Positions 31,453 through 41,245 of a stretch of DNA of 64,000 nucleotides are shown here, piece after piece. Positions within the stretch are counted from its first letter, which is position 1, and the number at the start of each line of letters is the position of its first letter. The stretch comes from Tabrizicola sp. (GTDB lineage: Bacteria > Pseudomonadota > Alphaproteobacteria > Rhodobacterales > Rhodobacteraceae). A program made the translations under genes and the position numbers. Below the pieces are notes generated by a model. That model ran no database searches. It saw only the letters and a list, made by a program, of their open reading frames with translations, and was not told the origin of the DNA. The DNA is taken from assembly GCF_022842145.1 (NCBI RefSeq), contig NZ_JALHQD010000001.1, positions 812,127 to 876,126 of the forward strand. The letters are read 5' to 3'.

Positions 31453-32184
31453 ATGAAGCACCTTCTCTCCACCACCGCCCTTTTGGCCGGCCTCACCTTC
31501 GGCGGCGCAGCTTTCGCCCAAGAAGTAACTGATTCCGCGCCCTACACCTCGACCTCGCTGCTGGACAACATCCTTGCAGACGCGGAGGACCTGTCGGCCA
31601 GCCTGTCCAACATCTCGCAGAACCTGAACGACATCGACGGTTCGATCTCGGTAACCACCGATCGCAGCCTTGCGGACGTTGCAGACGGCATCACCGCGCT
31701 GATTGGTGGCTATGACGGCTTTGGTTCGTTCAGCCAAGTCAACGCAAACGTCTATGGCGTTGATCTGCCGGCATCGCTGCTTGCGGTTCTGAACCCGTTG
31801 ACCCTGGAACTGGGCAACCTGTCGACCACCGCCATCGGTACCCTGCAGTCGGGCAACTTGGCTGGTACCTTCAACGCCGCGGGCATCGTGAACAAGGTCA
31901 CCTCGTCGGCCGAAGGCGCGACCACCGGCGCGAACATGCTGGCCGAAACCTACGGCGGCATCGCCCAGACCATTGCCATGCAGAACGTGTCGGTCAACTC
32001 GGGCGACATCGATGGCTCGGTCGGACTGATCCTGGCGGATGTCAACACCAAGGTTGGAACCATTGCAACCACCGCGATCGGTGCCCTGCAGTCGGGCGCT
32101 ATGACCGCCTCGGTCACCGGTACCATCGGCGAGGTCGACCACAACTCGTCAGCTCTGATCAACGCGCTGGTTGGCTCTAACTGA
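31453..32184 (+). CDS. Secreted TTAIGxLQSG-repeat protein, paralogue 1
   Basis: Signal peptide MKHLLSTTALLAGLTFGGAAFA; LSTTAIGTLQSG and IATTAIGALQSG motifs; about 210-aa domain shared with next gene. Confidence 0.7.
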   Translation: MKHLLSTTALLAGLTFGGAAFAQEVTDSAPYTSTSLLDNILADAEDLSASLSNISQNLNDIDGSISVTTDRSLADVADGITALIGGYDGFGSFSQVNANVYGVDLPASLLAVLNPLTLELGNLSTTAIGTLQSGNLAGTFNAAGIVNKVTSSAEGATTGANMLAETYGGIAQTIAMQNVSVNSGDIDGSVGLILADVNTKVGTIATTAIGALQSGAMTASVTGTIGEVDHNSSALINALVGSN

Positions 32185-32198
32185 TCTTGCTTTCCAGT

Positions 32199-32218
32199 TC
32201 CGGCGGCTTGCCGCCGGA
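32199..32218. terminator. Strong hairpin between paralogues 1 and 2
   Basis: TCCGGCGGC-TT-GCCGCCGGA perfect 9-bp arms. Confidence 0.6.
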
Positions 32219-32278
32219 TAAACAAGTCAAGCCCCCCGGCGAAGAACTGCTGGGGGGCACAAACCAAGGTAGAGACGA

Positions 32279-33829
32279 ATGCCGCAAGCCTCTTTATCCC
32301 ACCGCCGGTTCCGTCTGGACGCAACGCAGCAAGCTGGAGCACGGTCGGCAAGCGCCGCGCCAGGCGTCAACCGTCATGCGGCCCTGTCAACTTTGGCAAC
32401 GGCGACCGCACTGGCCCTGCCATCGGCCGCCTTCGCCGAGCCTTCCAGCGTGAACTGGACGGACTGGAACGTCCCGACGACCTATACACTGCCCAACGTC
32501 GATATCTATGGGTCCTACGCGCCCGGCACGACCGGCACCGTTGTGGACCCCATTACCGGTCAAACGCTGAACCTGACCGTCTCGGGCGAGATTTACGATT
32601 CATCCCAGACTAACGCGACTTGGGCAGACTTCTATCATCCCAATGATCTGACTTACGGGTCAGATATCTCGCCCATCTCGCCGGATGGGGAGTCGATGCT
32701 TACCTCGACGGGCGCGACGCCCGCCGAATATCAGGCCCACACTTTGACCTTCGGTCAAGACGTGACCAATGCCGTGATGGGGCTTTACTCCTTGGGCAGG
32801 CCGTCATCGCCGGGAGAGCTGACGTTCAGCCAGCCGTTCATCGTGCTGAGTGACAACGATCTTTTGACGTCCAGCGGAGATGCGGAAACCGGCTACAAGC
32901 TGAGTGGGGCCGAAGGGGGCGGGGTGATCCAGTTCCTCGGGACCTACGACGAACTGAGCTGGGTCGTGACTGGGACCGAAGTCTGGCATGGTTTTTCCAT
33001 CGGACTGACCGTCGACGAAAACGCGGGCAAGGACGGCACGTATCAGGGCGAAGAGCTTCAGGGCTGGACATTGGGTGAGCCGATCGAGACCTATGATCTG
33101 TTCGCATCCGGCGACGTCACCGAGCCGACACCCTATGTCGACCCGAATACGCCCGATCCGGAACCGGAACCGGAGCCGGAGCCCGATACCTCGCTGCTGG
33201 GCAGCATCCTTGCCGACGCAAACGACCTGTCGGCCAGCCTGTCGAACATCTCGCAGAACCTGAACGACATCGATGGCTCGATCGACATCACCACCTCGCG
33301 CAAGCTGGCGGCCATAGCCACCAGCATCGACGCGCTGATTGGCGAACATGACGGCTTCGGGTCGTTCAGCCAGGTGAATGCGAACGTCTATGGCGTCGAT
33401 CTGCCGGCTTCGCTGCTGGCGGTCCTGGACCCGCTGACTCTGGAGCTGGGCAACCTGTCGACCACTGCGATCGGTACCCTGCAGTCGGGTAACATGACCG
33501 CTTCGTTCGACGCTTCGGGGATCGTGAACAAGGTCACCTCGTCGGTTGAAGGCTCGACCACCAGCGCCAACATGCTGGCTGAAACCTACGGCGGCATCGC
33601 CCAGACCCTGGCCATGCAGAACATATCGGTCAACGCGGGCGACATCGACGGATCGGTGGAACTGATCCTGGCCGATGTCGATGCCAAGGTCGGGTCCGTT
33701 GCCACCACCGCCATCGGCGCGCTGCAGTCGGGCGCCATGACCGCTTCGGTCGACGGTGCCATCGGCGCGGTCGACCACAACTCGGCTGCCTTGGTCAACG
33801 CTCTGGTGGGCGGGGTCTGGAGCCAGTGA
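32279..33829 (+). CDS. Secreted TTAIGxLQSG-repeat protein, paralogue 2, with extra N-terminal domain and PEPEPEP linker
   Basis: Signal-like ATALALPSAAFA; VNWTDW... domain; PDPEPEPEPEPD linker; C-terminal domain highly similar to paralogue 1. Confidence 0.7.
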   Translation: MPQASLSHRRFRLDATQQAGARSASAAPGVNRHAALSTLATATALALPSAAFAEPSSVNWTDWNVPTTYTLPNVDIYGSYAPGTTGTVVDPITGQTLNLTVSGEIYDSSQTNATWADFYHPNDLTYGSDISPISPDGESMLTSTGATPAEYQAHTLTFGQDVTNAVMGLYSLGRPSSPGELTFSQPFIVLSDNDLLTSSGDAETGYKLSGAEGGGVIQFLGTYDELSWVVTGTEVWHGFSIGLTVDENAGKDGTYQGEELQGWTLGEPIETYDLFASGDVTEPTPYVDPNTPDPEPEPEPEPDTSLLGSILADANDLSASLSNISQNLNDIDGSIDITTSRKLAAIATSIDALIGEHDGFGSFSQVNANVYGVDLPASLLAVLDPLTLELGNLSTTAIGTLQSGNMTASFDASGIVNKVTSSVEGSTTSANMLAETYGGIAQTLAMQNISVNAGDIDGSVELILADVDAKVGSVATTAIGALQSGAMTASVDGAIGAVDHNSAALVNALVGGVWSQ

Positions 33830-34169
33830 TCGACACCCTCGCGTCCCCTTGGGGCGCGGGGTTCACCTCGCTGGCCGGTGCATGCAGCCATCGGCCAGAG
33901 AGACCTTCTGCCTGTTGGCGGAAGGTCAAACGAAGGGCCGCACGCGATGTCCCTATGACGACGCGGCCCTTCGTAGCATCCCATCGGGTCCCGGTTTCGG
34001 CCGTTCTGACCCCCGTTATCCTGGCACGTCCATGCCAGGTCTGCTGCCCCGTCGTCTGACCAGCGATCGGGATCAACTGCGGGGCTGCCATGCCCCGCGA
34101 CGCCTCTGGTCGCCGTACACTAGGCCCCACCCGCTGGTGGGGCCCCTTTCACAAGGGTTTCGAGTACGC

Positions 34170-34859
34170 ATGGCCCGTCACGCTTCGACCTTAGCGCCGA
34201 TGCTTCTTCTTTTGTCCGCCCCTCTGGCGGCGCAGCCGATGTCGTTGCTTGATGCACTGCTTGAAGACGCGCCGGAACTGAGCGCTGCGCTCACCAACGT
34301 GGCGCAGAATCTTGGTATGGTGGATGGGTCCTTTGCATTGTCGGTCGAGCGCAACTTTCTGGATCTTGCCTTGAGCCTGGAGGGTTTGTCGGCGGGTAGC
34401 CAGCTGGCGGCCGGGGTCGGTGTCCGCGTCACAGAGGTGCAGGCGGGTGCACTGGCCCGATTTGACGCGCTGGGCTTGGAGCTGCAACGCGTTTCAACCA
34501 CGGCAGTCGGCAGCTTGCAGTCGGCCGATCTGACCGGGTCCTTCGACGCCGGGGGGATGATCGAGCGGATCGAACTGACGGCCGGTGGAGCCCTTCTGAC
34601 CATCGAGACGCGGGGCGGGATCGCCGGCCCGGTGGCTATGCAGAACGTGTCGGTCAATGCGGGCGAGGTCATCGGCGCGGTCGAGCTTCGCCTTGCCGAC
34701 GTGGACGCGCGGATCGAGGGCGTCACCACCACTGCCATCGGCGCGCTGCAGAACGGCGCGTTGCGGACCACGGTCGACCTGTCGGCCACGGTCAACGGCC
34801 AGATGGGCGAGATCACCGCGGCGACCGCCGCCCTTGTCACGGCGATGGTTGGGTCCTGA
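34170..34859 (+). CDS. Secreted TTAIGxLQSG-repeat protein, paralogue 3 (diverged)
   Basis: Signal peptide; VSTTAVGSLQSADLTGSFDAGG and VTTTAIGALQNGAL motifs; AMQNVSVNAGEVIGAVELRLADVDA shared with paralogues 1 and 2. Confidence 0.7.
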   Translation: MARHASTLAPMLLLLSAPLAAQPMSLLDALLEDAPELSAALTNVAQNLGMVDGSFALSVERNFLDLALSLEGLSAGSQLAAGVGVRVTEVQAGALARFDALGLELQRVSTTAVGSLQSADLTGSFDAGGMIERIELTAGGALLTIETRGGIAGPVAMQNVSVNAGEVIGAVELRLADVDARIEGVTTTAIGALQNGALRTTVDLSATVNGQMGEITAATAALVTAMVGS

Positions 34860-34907
34860 CGCGTTCCGGCCGGCGGCTTGTCGGGGTTGTGCCGCCCGCC
34901 CGGTCGT

Positions 34908-36206
34908 TTACAGCACGTAGCGCGAGATGTCGGCCGAGCGGGCGAGCGCGCCGATGTTGGTTTCCACGAAAGCCGCGTCCACGGTGACCTTGTGTCCCGA
35001 GCGGTCGGGGGCGTGGAAGCTGAGTTCCTCGAAGACACGCTCCATCACCGTGTAAAGTCGGCGCGCGCCGATGTTCTCCACCGACTGGTTCACCTCGGCG
35101 GCAATGCGGGCCAGGGCTGCGATGCCGTCTTCGGTGAAGGTGACGGTGACTTCCTCGGTCGCCATCAAAGCGGTGTACTGCCGGGTGAGGGCATTGTCGG
35201 TTTCCGTGAGGATGCGAACAAAGTCGCCTTCGGTCAGGGGGCTGAGTTCCACGCGGATCGGGAGGCGACCCTGAAGTTCCGGAAGGAGGTCCGAGGGCTT
35301 GGCGATGTGGAAAGCGCCGGAAGCGATGAAGAGGATATGGTCGGTCTTCACCGGGCCGTGCTTGGTGCTGACGGTGGTGCCTTCGATCAGGGGCAGAAGG
35401 TCGCGCTGGACGCCCTCGCGCGAGACGTCGGCACCGCGCGCATCGGAGCGGGCGCAGATCTTGTCGATCTCGTCCAGAAAGACGATGCCGTTTTCCTGCA
35501 CCGCCTCCAGAGCGGCAGCGCGGACGGCTTCATCGTCCAGAAGCTTGTCGGCTTCCTGGCCGATCAGGATTTCGTAGCTTTGCGCCACGCTCATCCGCTT
35601 GCGGGTGGAGCGGCCGCCAAAGGCCTTGAACAGGTCCTGCAGCCCCTGCATCTGGGTTTCCATGCCGGGCATCCCGAAGCCCATCGGCATGGCGGGGGCG
35701 GCGTCTGCGACGTCGATTTCGATCATCGTGTCGTCAAGTTCGCCGCGTTTCAACTTCCCGCGGAACATGTCGCGTGTCTGTTCGCGGGCCTCCTTGCCGG
35801 CAAGGGCTTCGACGACGCGATCCTCGGCGGCCTTGTGGGCGCGGGCCTTGACCTCTTCGCGCATCGCGGCGCGGGTGTCGTTGATGGCGACGTCGACAAG
35901 ATCGCGCACGATGGAATCCACGTCGCGGCCGACGTAGCCGACTTCGGTGAATTTGGTAGCTTCGACCTTGAGGAAAGGCGCGCGAGCCAGTTTGGCAAGG
36001 CGGCGGCTGATCTCGGTCTTGCCGACGCCGGTGGGGCCGATCATCAGGATGTTCTTCGGATAAACCTCGTCGCGCAGATCGTCGCCCAGGCGCTTGCGGC
36101 GCCAGCGGTTGCGCAGGGCGACGGCGACGGCGCGCTTGGCTTCCTTCTGGCCGATGATGAAGCGGTCGAGCTCTGAGACGATTTCGCGGGGGGTCAGGTC
36201 GGTCAT
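34908..36206 (-). CDS. hslU: ATP-dependent protease ATPase subunit HslU
   Basis: [44 protein letters not shown]. Confidence 0.98.
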   Translation of the reverse strand: MTDLTPREIVSELDRFIIGQKEAKRAVAVALRNRWRRKRLGDDLRDEVYPKNILMIGPTGVGKTEISRRLAKLARAPFLKVEATKFTEVGYVGRDVDSIVRDLVDVAINDTRAAMREEVKARAHKAAEDRVVEALAGKEAREQTRDMFRGKLKRGELDDTMIEIDVADAAPAMPMGFGMPGMETQMQGLQDLFKAFGGRSTRKRMSVAQSYEILIGQEADKLLDDEAVRAAALEAVQENGIVFLDEIDKICARSDARGADVSREGVQRDLLPLIEGTTVSTKHGPVKTDHILFIASGAFHIAKPSDLLPELQGRLPIRVELSPLTEGDFVRILTETDNALTRQYTALMATEEVTVTFTEDGIAALARIAAEVNQSVENIGARRLYTVMERVFEELSFHAPDRSGHKVTVDAAFVETNIGALARSADISRYVL

Positions 36207-37264
36207 TCTGTCGATCCATAGGGCGGCAGTCGGGACTTGCCGGGGAAATCTGGAAGCATGTCCATCACCTTGGCGCGCAGTTGCACCCACCAGGTCCCGA
36301 TGGCGGTGATGAAGGCGCCAAGGGTCAGGAGGACGAAGATCCAGCTGGTGCCGCCGCTGTCGCCAGTGAACCAGCCGATCACGATGGCGATGTAGACGAT
36401 GGCGGCGGTCAGGAAGCTGCGGCGGTCGATCACCAAGGCGAGCAGGGTAATGAAGACCAGCGCCACGGCAAGAAAGCCGATGCCGCCGCCGTTCAGAAGC
36501 GTCACGGCCACGGTGTTGACGAGGGCGGGCGCGGCGAGAAGGTGGCACCAGAAGGCGGTGGCCGCATGGCGACCAAGGCGATGCGGATCGCGGGTGTCGA
36601 ACCACATGCCGGTCAGGAAGGCGGCGAGGCCGAAGAGCAGCGTCGCGGTGGCAAAGGCCGGGCTTTCGCCGAGGTCGAAGAAGGCGCGGATGTCGGTGCC
36701 GCCGACGAAAAAGCCCACGAGGTTCTCGGCCGAAGCGGTGACCGCGTAGACGGCCCCCAAGGCGAAGGCCCCGGTCAGGAAGGCGGAGAAGGGAAGCCGG
36801 AAGCGGCGATACCAGGCGACCATGCCAAGTGCCGAAAGGGAGAAGCCGAGGATGGCGGTCGTACGCTCGCCCAGATCGGTCTGTGCCAGCACGGTAAAGG
36901 CGAAGATGGCGATGCCGGTGCCGAACGCGGTGGCCAGCACCATCGAGGGCAGGGTCATCCGGCGTTTGAGGGTAAAGTAGCCGGCCCACCACCAGGCCAT
37001 TCCGGCCGTCGCGAGGGGCACAAGGGTCAGAAGGGCAAAGCCGCCAATGACCGTTAGGAGCGCGGAGGCTCCGGTCAGCAGGATGACGAGGCCGATGGAG
37101 ATGAAGATTTCGGAGAAGCCACGGAAGAACTCAAAGGGCTCATCTTCGGCTGGAAGCGCGGCCCGCTTGCCGGCCCGGTCGTTTGCCAGCGCCTGCACCG
37201 ATGCTGCCTGCGCCTCGGTCAGAACGCCCGCGGCAACGGCAGCGCGAAGGTCGTCTGGGGTCAT
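36203..37264 (-). CDS. DUF2157-type multi-TM membrane protein
   Basis: [26 protein letters not shown] then multiple TM segments. Confidence 0.75.
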   Translation of the reverse strand: MTPDDLRAAVAAGVLTEAQAASVQALANDRAGKRAALPAEDEPFEFFRGFSEIFISIGLVILLTGASALLTVIGGFALLTLVPLATAGMAWWWAGYFTLKRRMTLPSMVLATAFGTGIAIFAFTVLAQTDLGERTTAILGFSLSALGMVAWYRRFRLPFSAFLTGAFALGAVYAVTASAENLVGFFVGGTDIRAFFDLGESPAFATATLLFGLAAFLTGMWFDTRDPHRLGRHAATAFWCHLLAAPALVNTVAVTLLNGGGIGFLAVALVFITLLALVIDRRSFLTAAIVYIAIVIGWFTGDSGGTSWIFVLLTLGAFITAIGTWWVQLRAKVMDMLPDFPGKSRLPPYGSTE

Positions 37265-37374
37265 TCCGGGAAATCCTAAGCGGGAAACTGTCCGATGAGA
37301 GATAAGGGGTTTGTCGGCGCAAACCAAGTGAGGTAAATTGTACTTGGCAGTCGGTATATACAATCAGGCGTTGA

Positions 37375-37395
37375 ATATATACGGTTCGTATATAT
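37375..37395. promoter_or_regulatory. Perfect palindromic operator-like site upstream of BrnA-like gene
   Basis: ATATATACG-GTT-CGTATATAT. Confidence 0.7.
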
Positions 37396-37472
37396 GGCGT
37401 CCGTGCGCAAACGTTTGAACCAAAAAGAAAACGAGGCGGCGTCGAACGCTGTCGTTGAAGAGGGACGAGTGT

Positions 37473-37757
37473 ATGGATGATGAAGTTCCCAAGCGGCTGA
37501 GCATCGCGGAGAAGCGTGCTTTGGCCAGTCCGCTGGTGTTGAACACCAACGAACGGGTCGAGGAGTTCGCCGTCGAGGCGATGGGGGAGTGGACCGATGC
37601 GATCCTTCCCGAGCAGACCCGCAAAAAGCTTATCTCCTTGCGGGTTGATCCCGAGGTGCTGGACTTCTTCAAATCTCAGGGGCCGGGCTATCAGACGCGG
37701 ATGAACGCGGTGCTGACGGCCTACATGCAGGTGAAGAAAGAGTACTCGGAGTCTTGA
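37473..37757 (+). CDS. BrnA-family antitoxin-like protein (orphan)
   Basis: LRVDPEVLDFFKSQGPGYQTRMNAVLTAYM motif characteristic of BrnA antitoxins. Confidence 0.75.
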   Translation: MDDEVPKRLSIAEKRALASPLVLNTNERVEEFAVEAMGEWTDAILPEQTRKKLISLRVDPEVLDFFKSQGPGYQTRMNAVLTAYMQVKKEYSES

Positions 37758-37794
37758 TCGCGGCGTTCCCTTTGGCGGGCGGCGGGGTCACGCG

Positions 37795-39018
37795 GTGAAG
37801 CCTCGGGCAATCGTGCTTGGGATCACGGCGGACCTTGGCTTTGCCGCCGGTGCACTGCTGGCATCGATCCTTGCGCATGATCCGGAATGGGATGCGACCG
37901 TCGTGATCCTGCATGACGGGCTGGAGCCTGATCAGCAGGATGCGTTTCGCCGGCTTTGGCCGGACTGCCAGTTCCGGCCCTTTGCCTCCGATGCGGCCGT
38001 AGAACGGCTGGGGGTCGCGAGGAATTCGGACAGGACCGCCAGCTTTCTGCGTCAGTACAGCCCCCTTGTGCTTGCCAAGCTGGACCTGCCCGACCTGCTG
38101 GAGGAGTTCGAGCGGGTCGTCTGGCTGGATGCCGACATTCTGGTGCGCGGTCCGCTGGATGCGATATGGGAGTTCGATTGCCTGGCCTGGCGAGCTTTGC
38201 CCGAAGGGGCATTCAAGCGGCGGGCCACCGCCTTGGGCCCTTTCGCCGAGCTGACGCTTGATCCGGCGGTTCCGCTTTTGAACGGCGGCGTCATTGGGGT
38301 GTCGCGCCGGTTTCTGGAACTGGGTGGATCATCGGCTCTGTTGCACGGCTTTGCCCGGCGTCTGGCCGAAGGCGCGCCTGGGTCGCAGATCGACGAGTTG
38401 CCTTGGTATCTGGCAGCGGCAAGCCTGCAAATGCCGGTCACCGCCTTGCCGATGGCGTACAATCACCCGGTTGGCGCCAAAGCCAGCGACGGGGCGACGG
38501 TCGTCCATGCGATCGGCGCGCACAAGTTCTGGAACGCCACTCCGCTGTTGCAGCTTTTTCCCGACTGGCCGCGGCATCAGCAGACCTGGGTGGCCGCAGG
38601 CGGTCGGCCCTATGCGGGAGAGGTCCAGCTGGGCGAAGTGCACCCAGCAGAGCAGCATGAGGTGTTTCGGGCGGCCCAGGCGCGGTCGCATTGGCTGGCG
38701 GTGTTCGACGCGTTGCGGCCGGTTCTGCCGCAGGGAATGGTGGTCGACCTGCGCCATGACCAGGCCCAGTTGCGGATTTTCCTGCATGGCCGCCCGGACA
38801 TGGAGCATCTGCTTCTGCACCGTCACACGAATGAAAAGCGGATCGGACTGGAGATCCTGCTTCCGGCCAAGCTGGAGGACAGGGCGGTCACGGCGATCTG
38901 CAAGGAGGTCAGGTGGGCAAGGCACGAGAAGGGCAGCCTGGTCAGTGTGCCCATGGCGCAACTTGGTGCGGCCTTGGCGACAGTCGAGGCAGTCCTTTCG
39001 GACCTCAGCCCCCCTTGA
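37795..39018 (+). CDS. Glycosyltransferase family 8-like protein
   Basis: [15 protein letters not shown] (DxD), [12 protein letters not shown]. Confidence 0.75.
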   Translation: MKPRAIVLGITADLGFAAGALLASILAHDPEWDATVVILHDGLEPDQQDAFRRLWPDCQFRPFASDAAVERLGVARNSDRTASFLRQYSPLVLAKLDLPDLLEEFERVVWLDADILVRGPLDAIWEFDCLAWRALPEGAFKRRATALGPFAELTLDPAVPLLNGGVIGVSRRFLELGGSSALLHGFARRLAEGAPGSQIDELPWYLAAASLQMPVTALPMAYNHPVGAKASDGATVVHAIGAHKFWNATPLLQLFPDWPRHQQTWVAAGGRPYAGEVQLGEVHPAEQHEVFRAAQARSHWLAVFDALRPVLPQGMVVDLRHDQAQLRIFLHGRPDMEHLLLHRHTNEKRIGLEILLPAKLEDRAVTAICKEVRWARHEKGSLVSVPMAQLGAALATVEAVLSDLSPP

Positions 39019-39565
39019 TCCGCTCTACCGTCAGGTTGCCGTTGGTGTAGACGCAGATGTCGGCGGCGATGGCCATTGCCTTGCGGGCCACATCCTCGGC
39101 CGAAAGATCGGTGGCCATCAGACCGCGGGCGGCGGCAAGGGCGTAGTTCCCGCCTGAACCGATGGCGGCCACGTCATTTTCGGGCTCCAGCACATCGCCG
39201 GCACCGGTGATGACGAACAGCGATGTCCCGTCGGTGACGATCAGCATGGCTTCCAGATTTCGCAGGTACTTGTCCATCCGCCAATCCTTGGCGAGATCGA
39301 CACAGGCGCGCGCCAGCTGGCCGGGCGCGGATTCCAGCTTCTTCTCCAGCCGTTCCAGCAGGGTGAAGGCATCGGCGGTCGAACCGGCAAAGCCGCAGAC
39401 CACGTCGTGCCCACCGGGAGACAGTCGGCGGACCTTTCGCGCGGTGCCCTTGATCACGGTCTGGCCCAGCGAGACCTGGCCATCGCCGGCCACCACGACC
39501 TCGCCACCGCGACGGACGGCAATGATCGTGGTGCCGTGCCAGCCGGGAAATCTGTCGTCAGCCAT
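39005..39565 (-). CDS. hslV: ATP-dependent protease peptidase subunit HslV
   Basis: [40 protein letters not shown]. Confidence 0.97.
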   Translation of the reverse strand: MADDRFPGWHGTTIIAVRRGGEVVVAGDGQVSLGQTVIKGTARKVRRLSPGGHDVVCGFAGSTADAFTLLERLEKKLESAPGQLARACVDLAKDWRMDKYLRNLEAMLIVTDGTSLFVITGAGDVLEPENDVAAIGSGGNYALAAARGLMATDLSAEDVARKAMAIAADICVYTNGNLTVERIKGG

Positions 39566-39622
39566 CATGTCCTCCGTTTCACCCTATATGGCGGGGGTAG
39601 AGCGATGGCTCAACCCCAACGC

Positions 39623-39654
39623 AAAACGCCCGCGCTTTGAGGCACGGGCGTTCC
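39623..39654 (-). terminator. Terminator downstream of rpsO
   Basis: Minus strand AACGCCCG...CGGGCGTT followed by TTG; 8-bp arms. Confidence 0.6.
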
Positions 39655-39673
39655 TTGAAACCTTGGGCCGGAC

Positions 39674-39943
39674 TTAGCGGCGCAGGCCGAGACGGGTGAT
39701 CAGCGTGGTATACCGCGCTTCGTCCGTCTTCTTGAGGTAGTCCAAGAGCTTGCGGCGCTTGGCGACCATCATCAGAAGGCCACGACGGGAGTGGTTGTCC
39801 TTCTTGTGGCCCTTGAAGTGCTCGGTCAGGGTGGCGATGCGCGACGACAGGATCGAGACCTGAACTTCCGGCGAGCCGGTGTCGTTCTCTTTGGTCGCGT
39901 ATTCCTTGATGAGCTTCGCTTTTTCTTCGACGGTGATCGACAT
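39674..39943 (-). CDS. rpsO: 30S ribosomal protein S15
   Basis: [44 protein letters not shown]. Confidence 0.98.
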   Translation of the reverse strand: MSITVEEKAKLIKEYATKENDTGSPEVQVSILSSRIATLTEHFKGHKKDNHSRRGLLMMVAKRRKLLDYLKKTDEARYTTLITRLGLRR

Positions 39944-40182
39944 CGGGATCTCCTGTTCAAAAGGGTCATGGCGCAAGCCGGGATGTCGTCCAGCAGGGCC
40001 CTTGGAGGCTCCGCCGTTCGGGCGGTTGCGGGCGTATAGGCGCAAACCGATGCCAAGGGAAGCGGATTCGCGTGGTCTGGGGCGCAGGAGATTCTTAACC
40101 CTGAGTCGAGATTTCCGGGCCGTTGGCGGGTTGCGCACTTTGGACCGGGCGCAATCCGTGGTATCCCTTGCACAGGTTTTTC

Positions 40183-41241
40183 ATGCGTTATCAATGTATT
40201 AACGCAAGGTTACCAGCCGACGGGGGTCGGTCGGTCCAGTGGGGAGTGTCCGGGGTGCTTGCGTTGCTAGGTGTTTTTGGCGTGATGATGGCTGGACTTG
40301 CGGCCGATGCCCTGTTGTCCAATCGACCCGAAGAGGAAGAACCGGACGATCCCCTGCCGGATGAGGAAGAGGCGCCGTCCGAGGGCAACCTCCTGGACGA
40401 TTTCGAGGCGGACCCGACGATCCCCACCTCTGACGACTTGGCGGACCCGACAGACGCCTCGCGTCAGTTCGAGGGTGGGGGTCTTCTTGATGGCGGCGAC
40501 TCCTCGGACCAAATCCGCGGAGAAGACAGCCATGACCAGATCAATGCGCGCGGGGGTGACGACTGGGTGAGCGCCGAGGCGGGCAATGACATGGTCTGGG
40601 CGGGCGCGGGCGACGATACCGTGCAGGGCGGCGATGATAACGACACGCTTCACGGCGATCGGGGTGCGGACAGCCTGATGGGCGGGGCCGGACGGGATTC
40701 GCTTGCCGGCTGCGAAGATGACGACAGCCTGAGCGGCGGGGCCGGGAACGACAGCCTGAACGGCGGTGAAGGCGATGACTGGCTGGACGGGGAGGATGAT
40801 GCCGACTGGCTGGTCGGTGGGCTTGGCAGCGACACCCTGTTCGGCGGAAGCGGTGTCGACGAGGTCGACGGCGGGGCGGGCAACGATGCCATCTCTGGCG
40901 TCGAGAATGGCCCGCAGGAGGTCGACTTCCTGAACGGCCAGGACGGGAACGACACCCTGGCGGTTGGCGCGGGCGATTATGCGTCCGGCGGCGAGGGGGA
41001 AGACGAGTTCATCCTGCAGGAATGGATGTCGGAAAGCTCGGTCGCCAACATCATGGATTATGACCCGTCGCAGGATCAGCTGGTGGTGGTCTACGACCCG
41101 ACGATCCATACTGATCCGGTGTTGACGATCCAGCCGAATCCGGGCGGAACCGGGCAGAGCATCCTGTTGGACGGGGCAAAGGTTGCGGTGGTGAACGGCG
41201 CGCCTCTTGGCCTGTCGGACATCCGGCTGGTCCCGGGCTGA
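40183..41241 (+). CDS. RTX/hemolysin-type calcium-binding repeat protein with N-terminal TM and acidic linker
   Basis: Multiple GGxGxDxLx nonapeptides (GGAGNDSLNGGEGDDWLDG...). Confidence 0.85.
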   Translation: MRYQCINARLPADGGRSVQWGVSGVLALLGVFGVMMAGLAADALLSNRPEEEEPDDPLPDEEEAPSEGNLLDDFEADPTIPTSDDLADPTDASRQFEGGGLLDGGDSSDQIRGEDSHDQINARGGDDWVSAEAGNDMVWAGAGDDTVQGGDDNDTLHGDRGADSLMGGAGRDSLAGCEDDDSLSGGAGNDSLNGGEGDDWLDGEDDADWLVGGLGSDTLFGGSGVDEVDGGAGNDAISGVENGPQEVDFLNGQDGNDTLAVGAGDYASGGEGEDEFILQEWMSESSVANIMDYDPSQDQLVVVYDPTIHTDPVLTIQPNPGGTGQSILLDGAKVAVVNGAPLGLSDIRLVPG

Positions 41242-41245
41242 GCGG

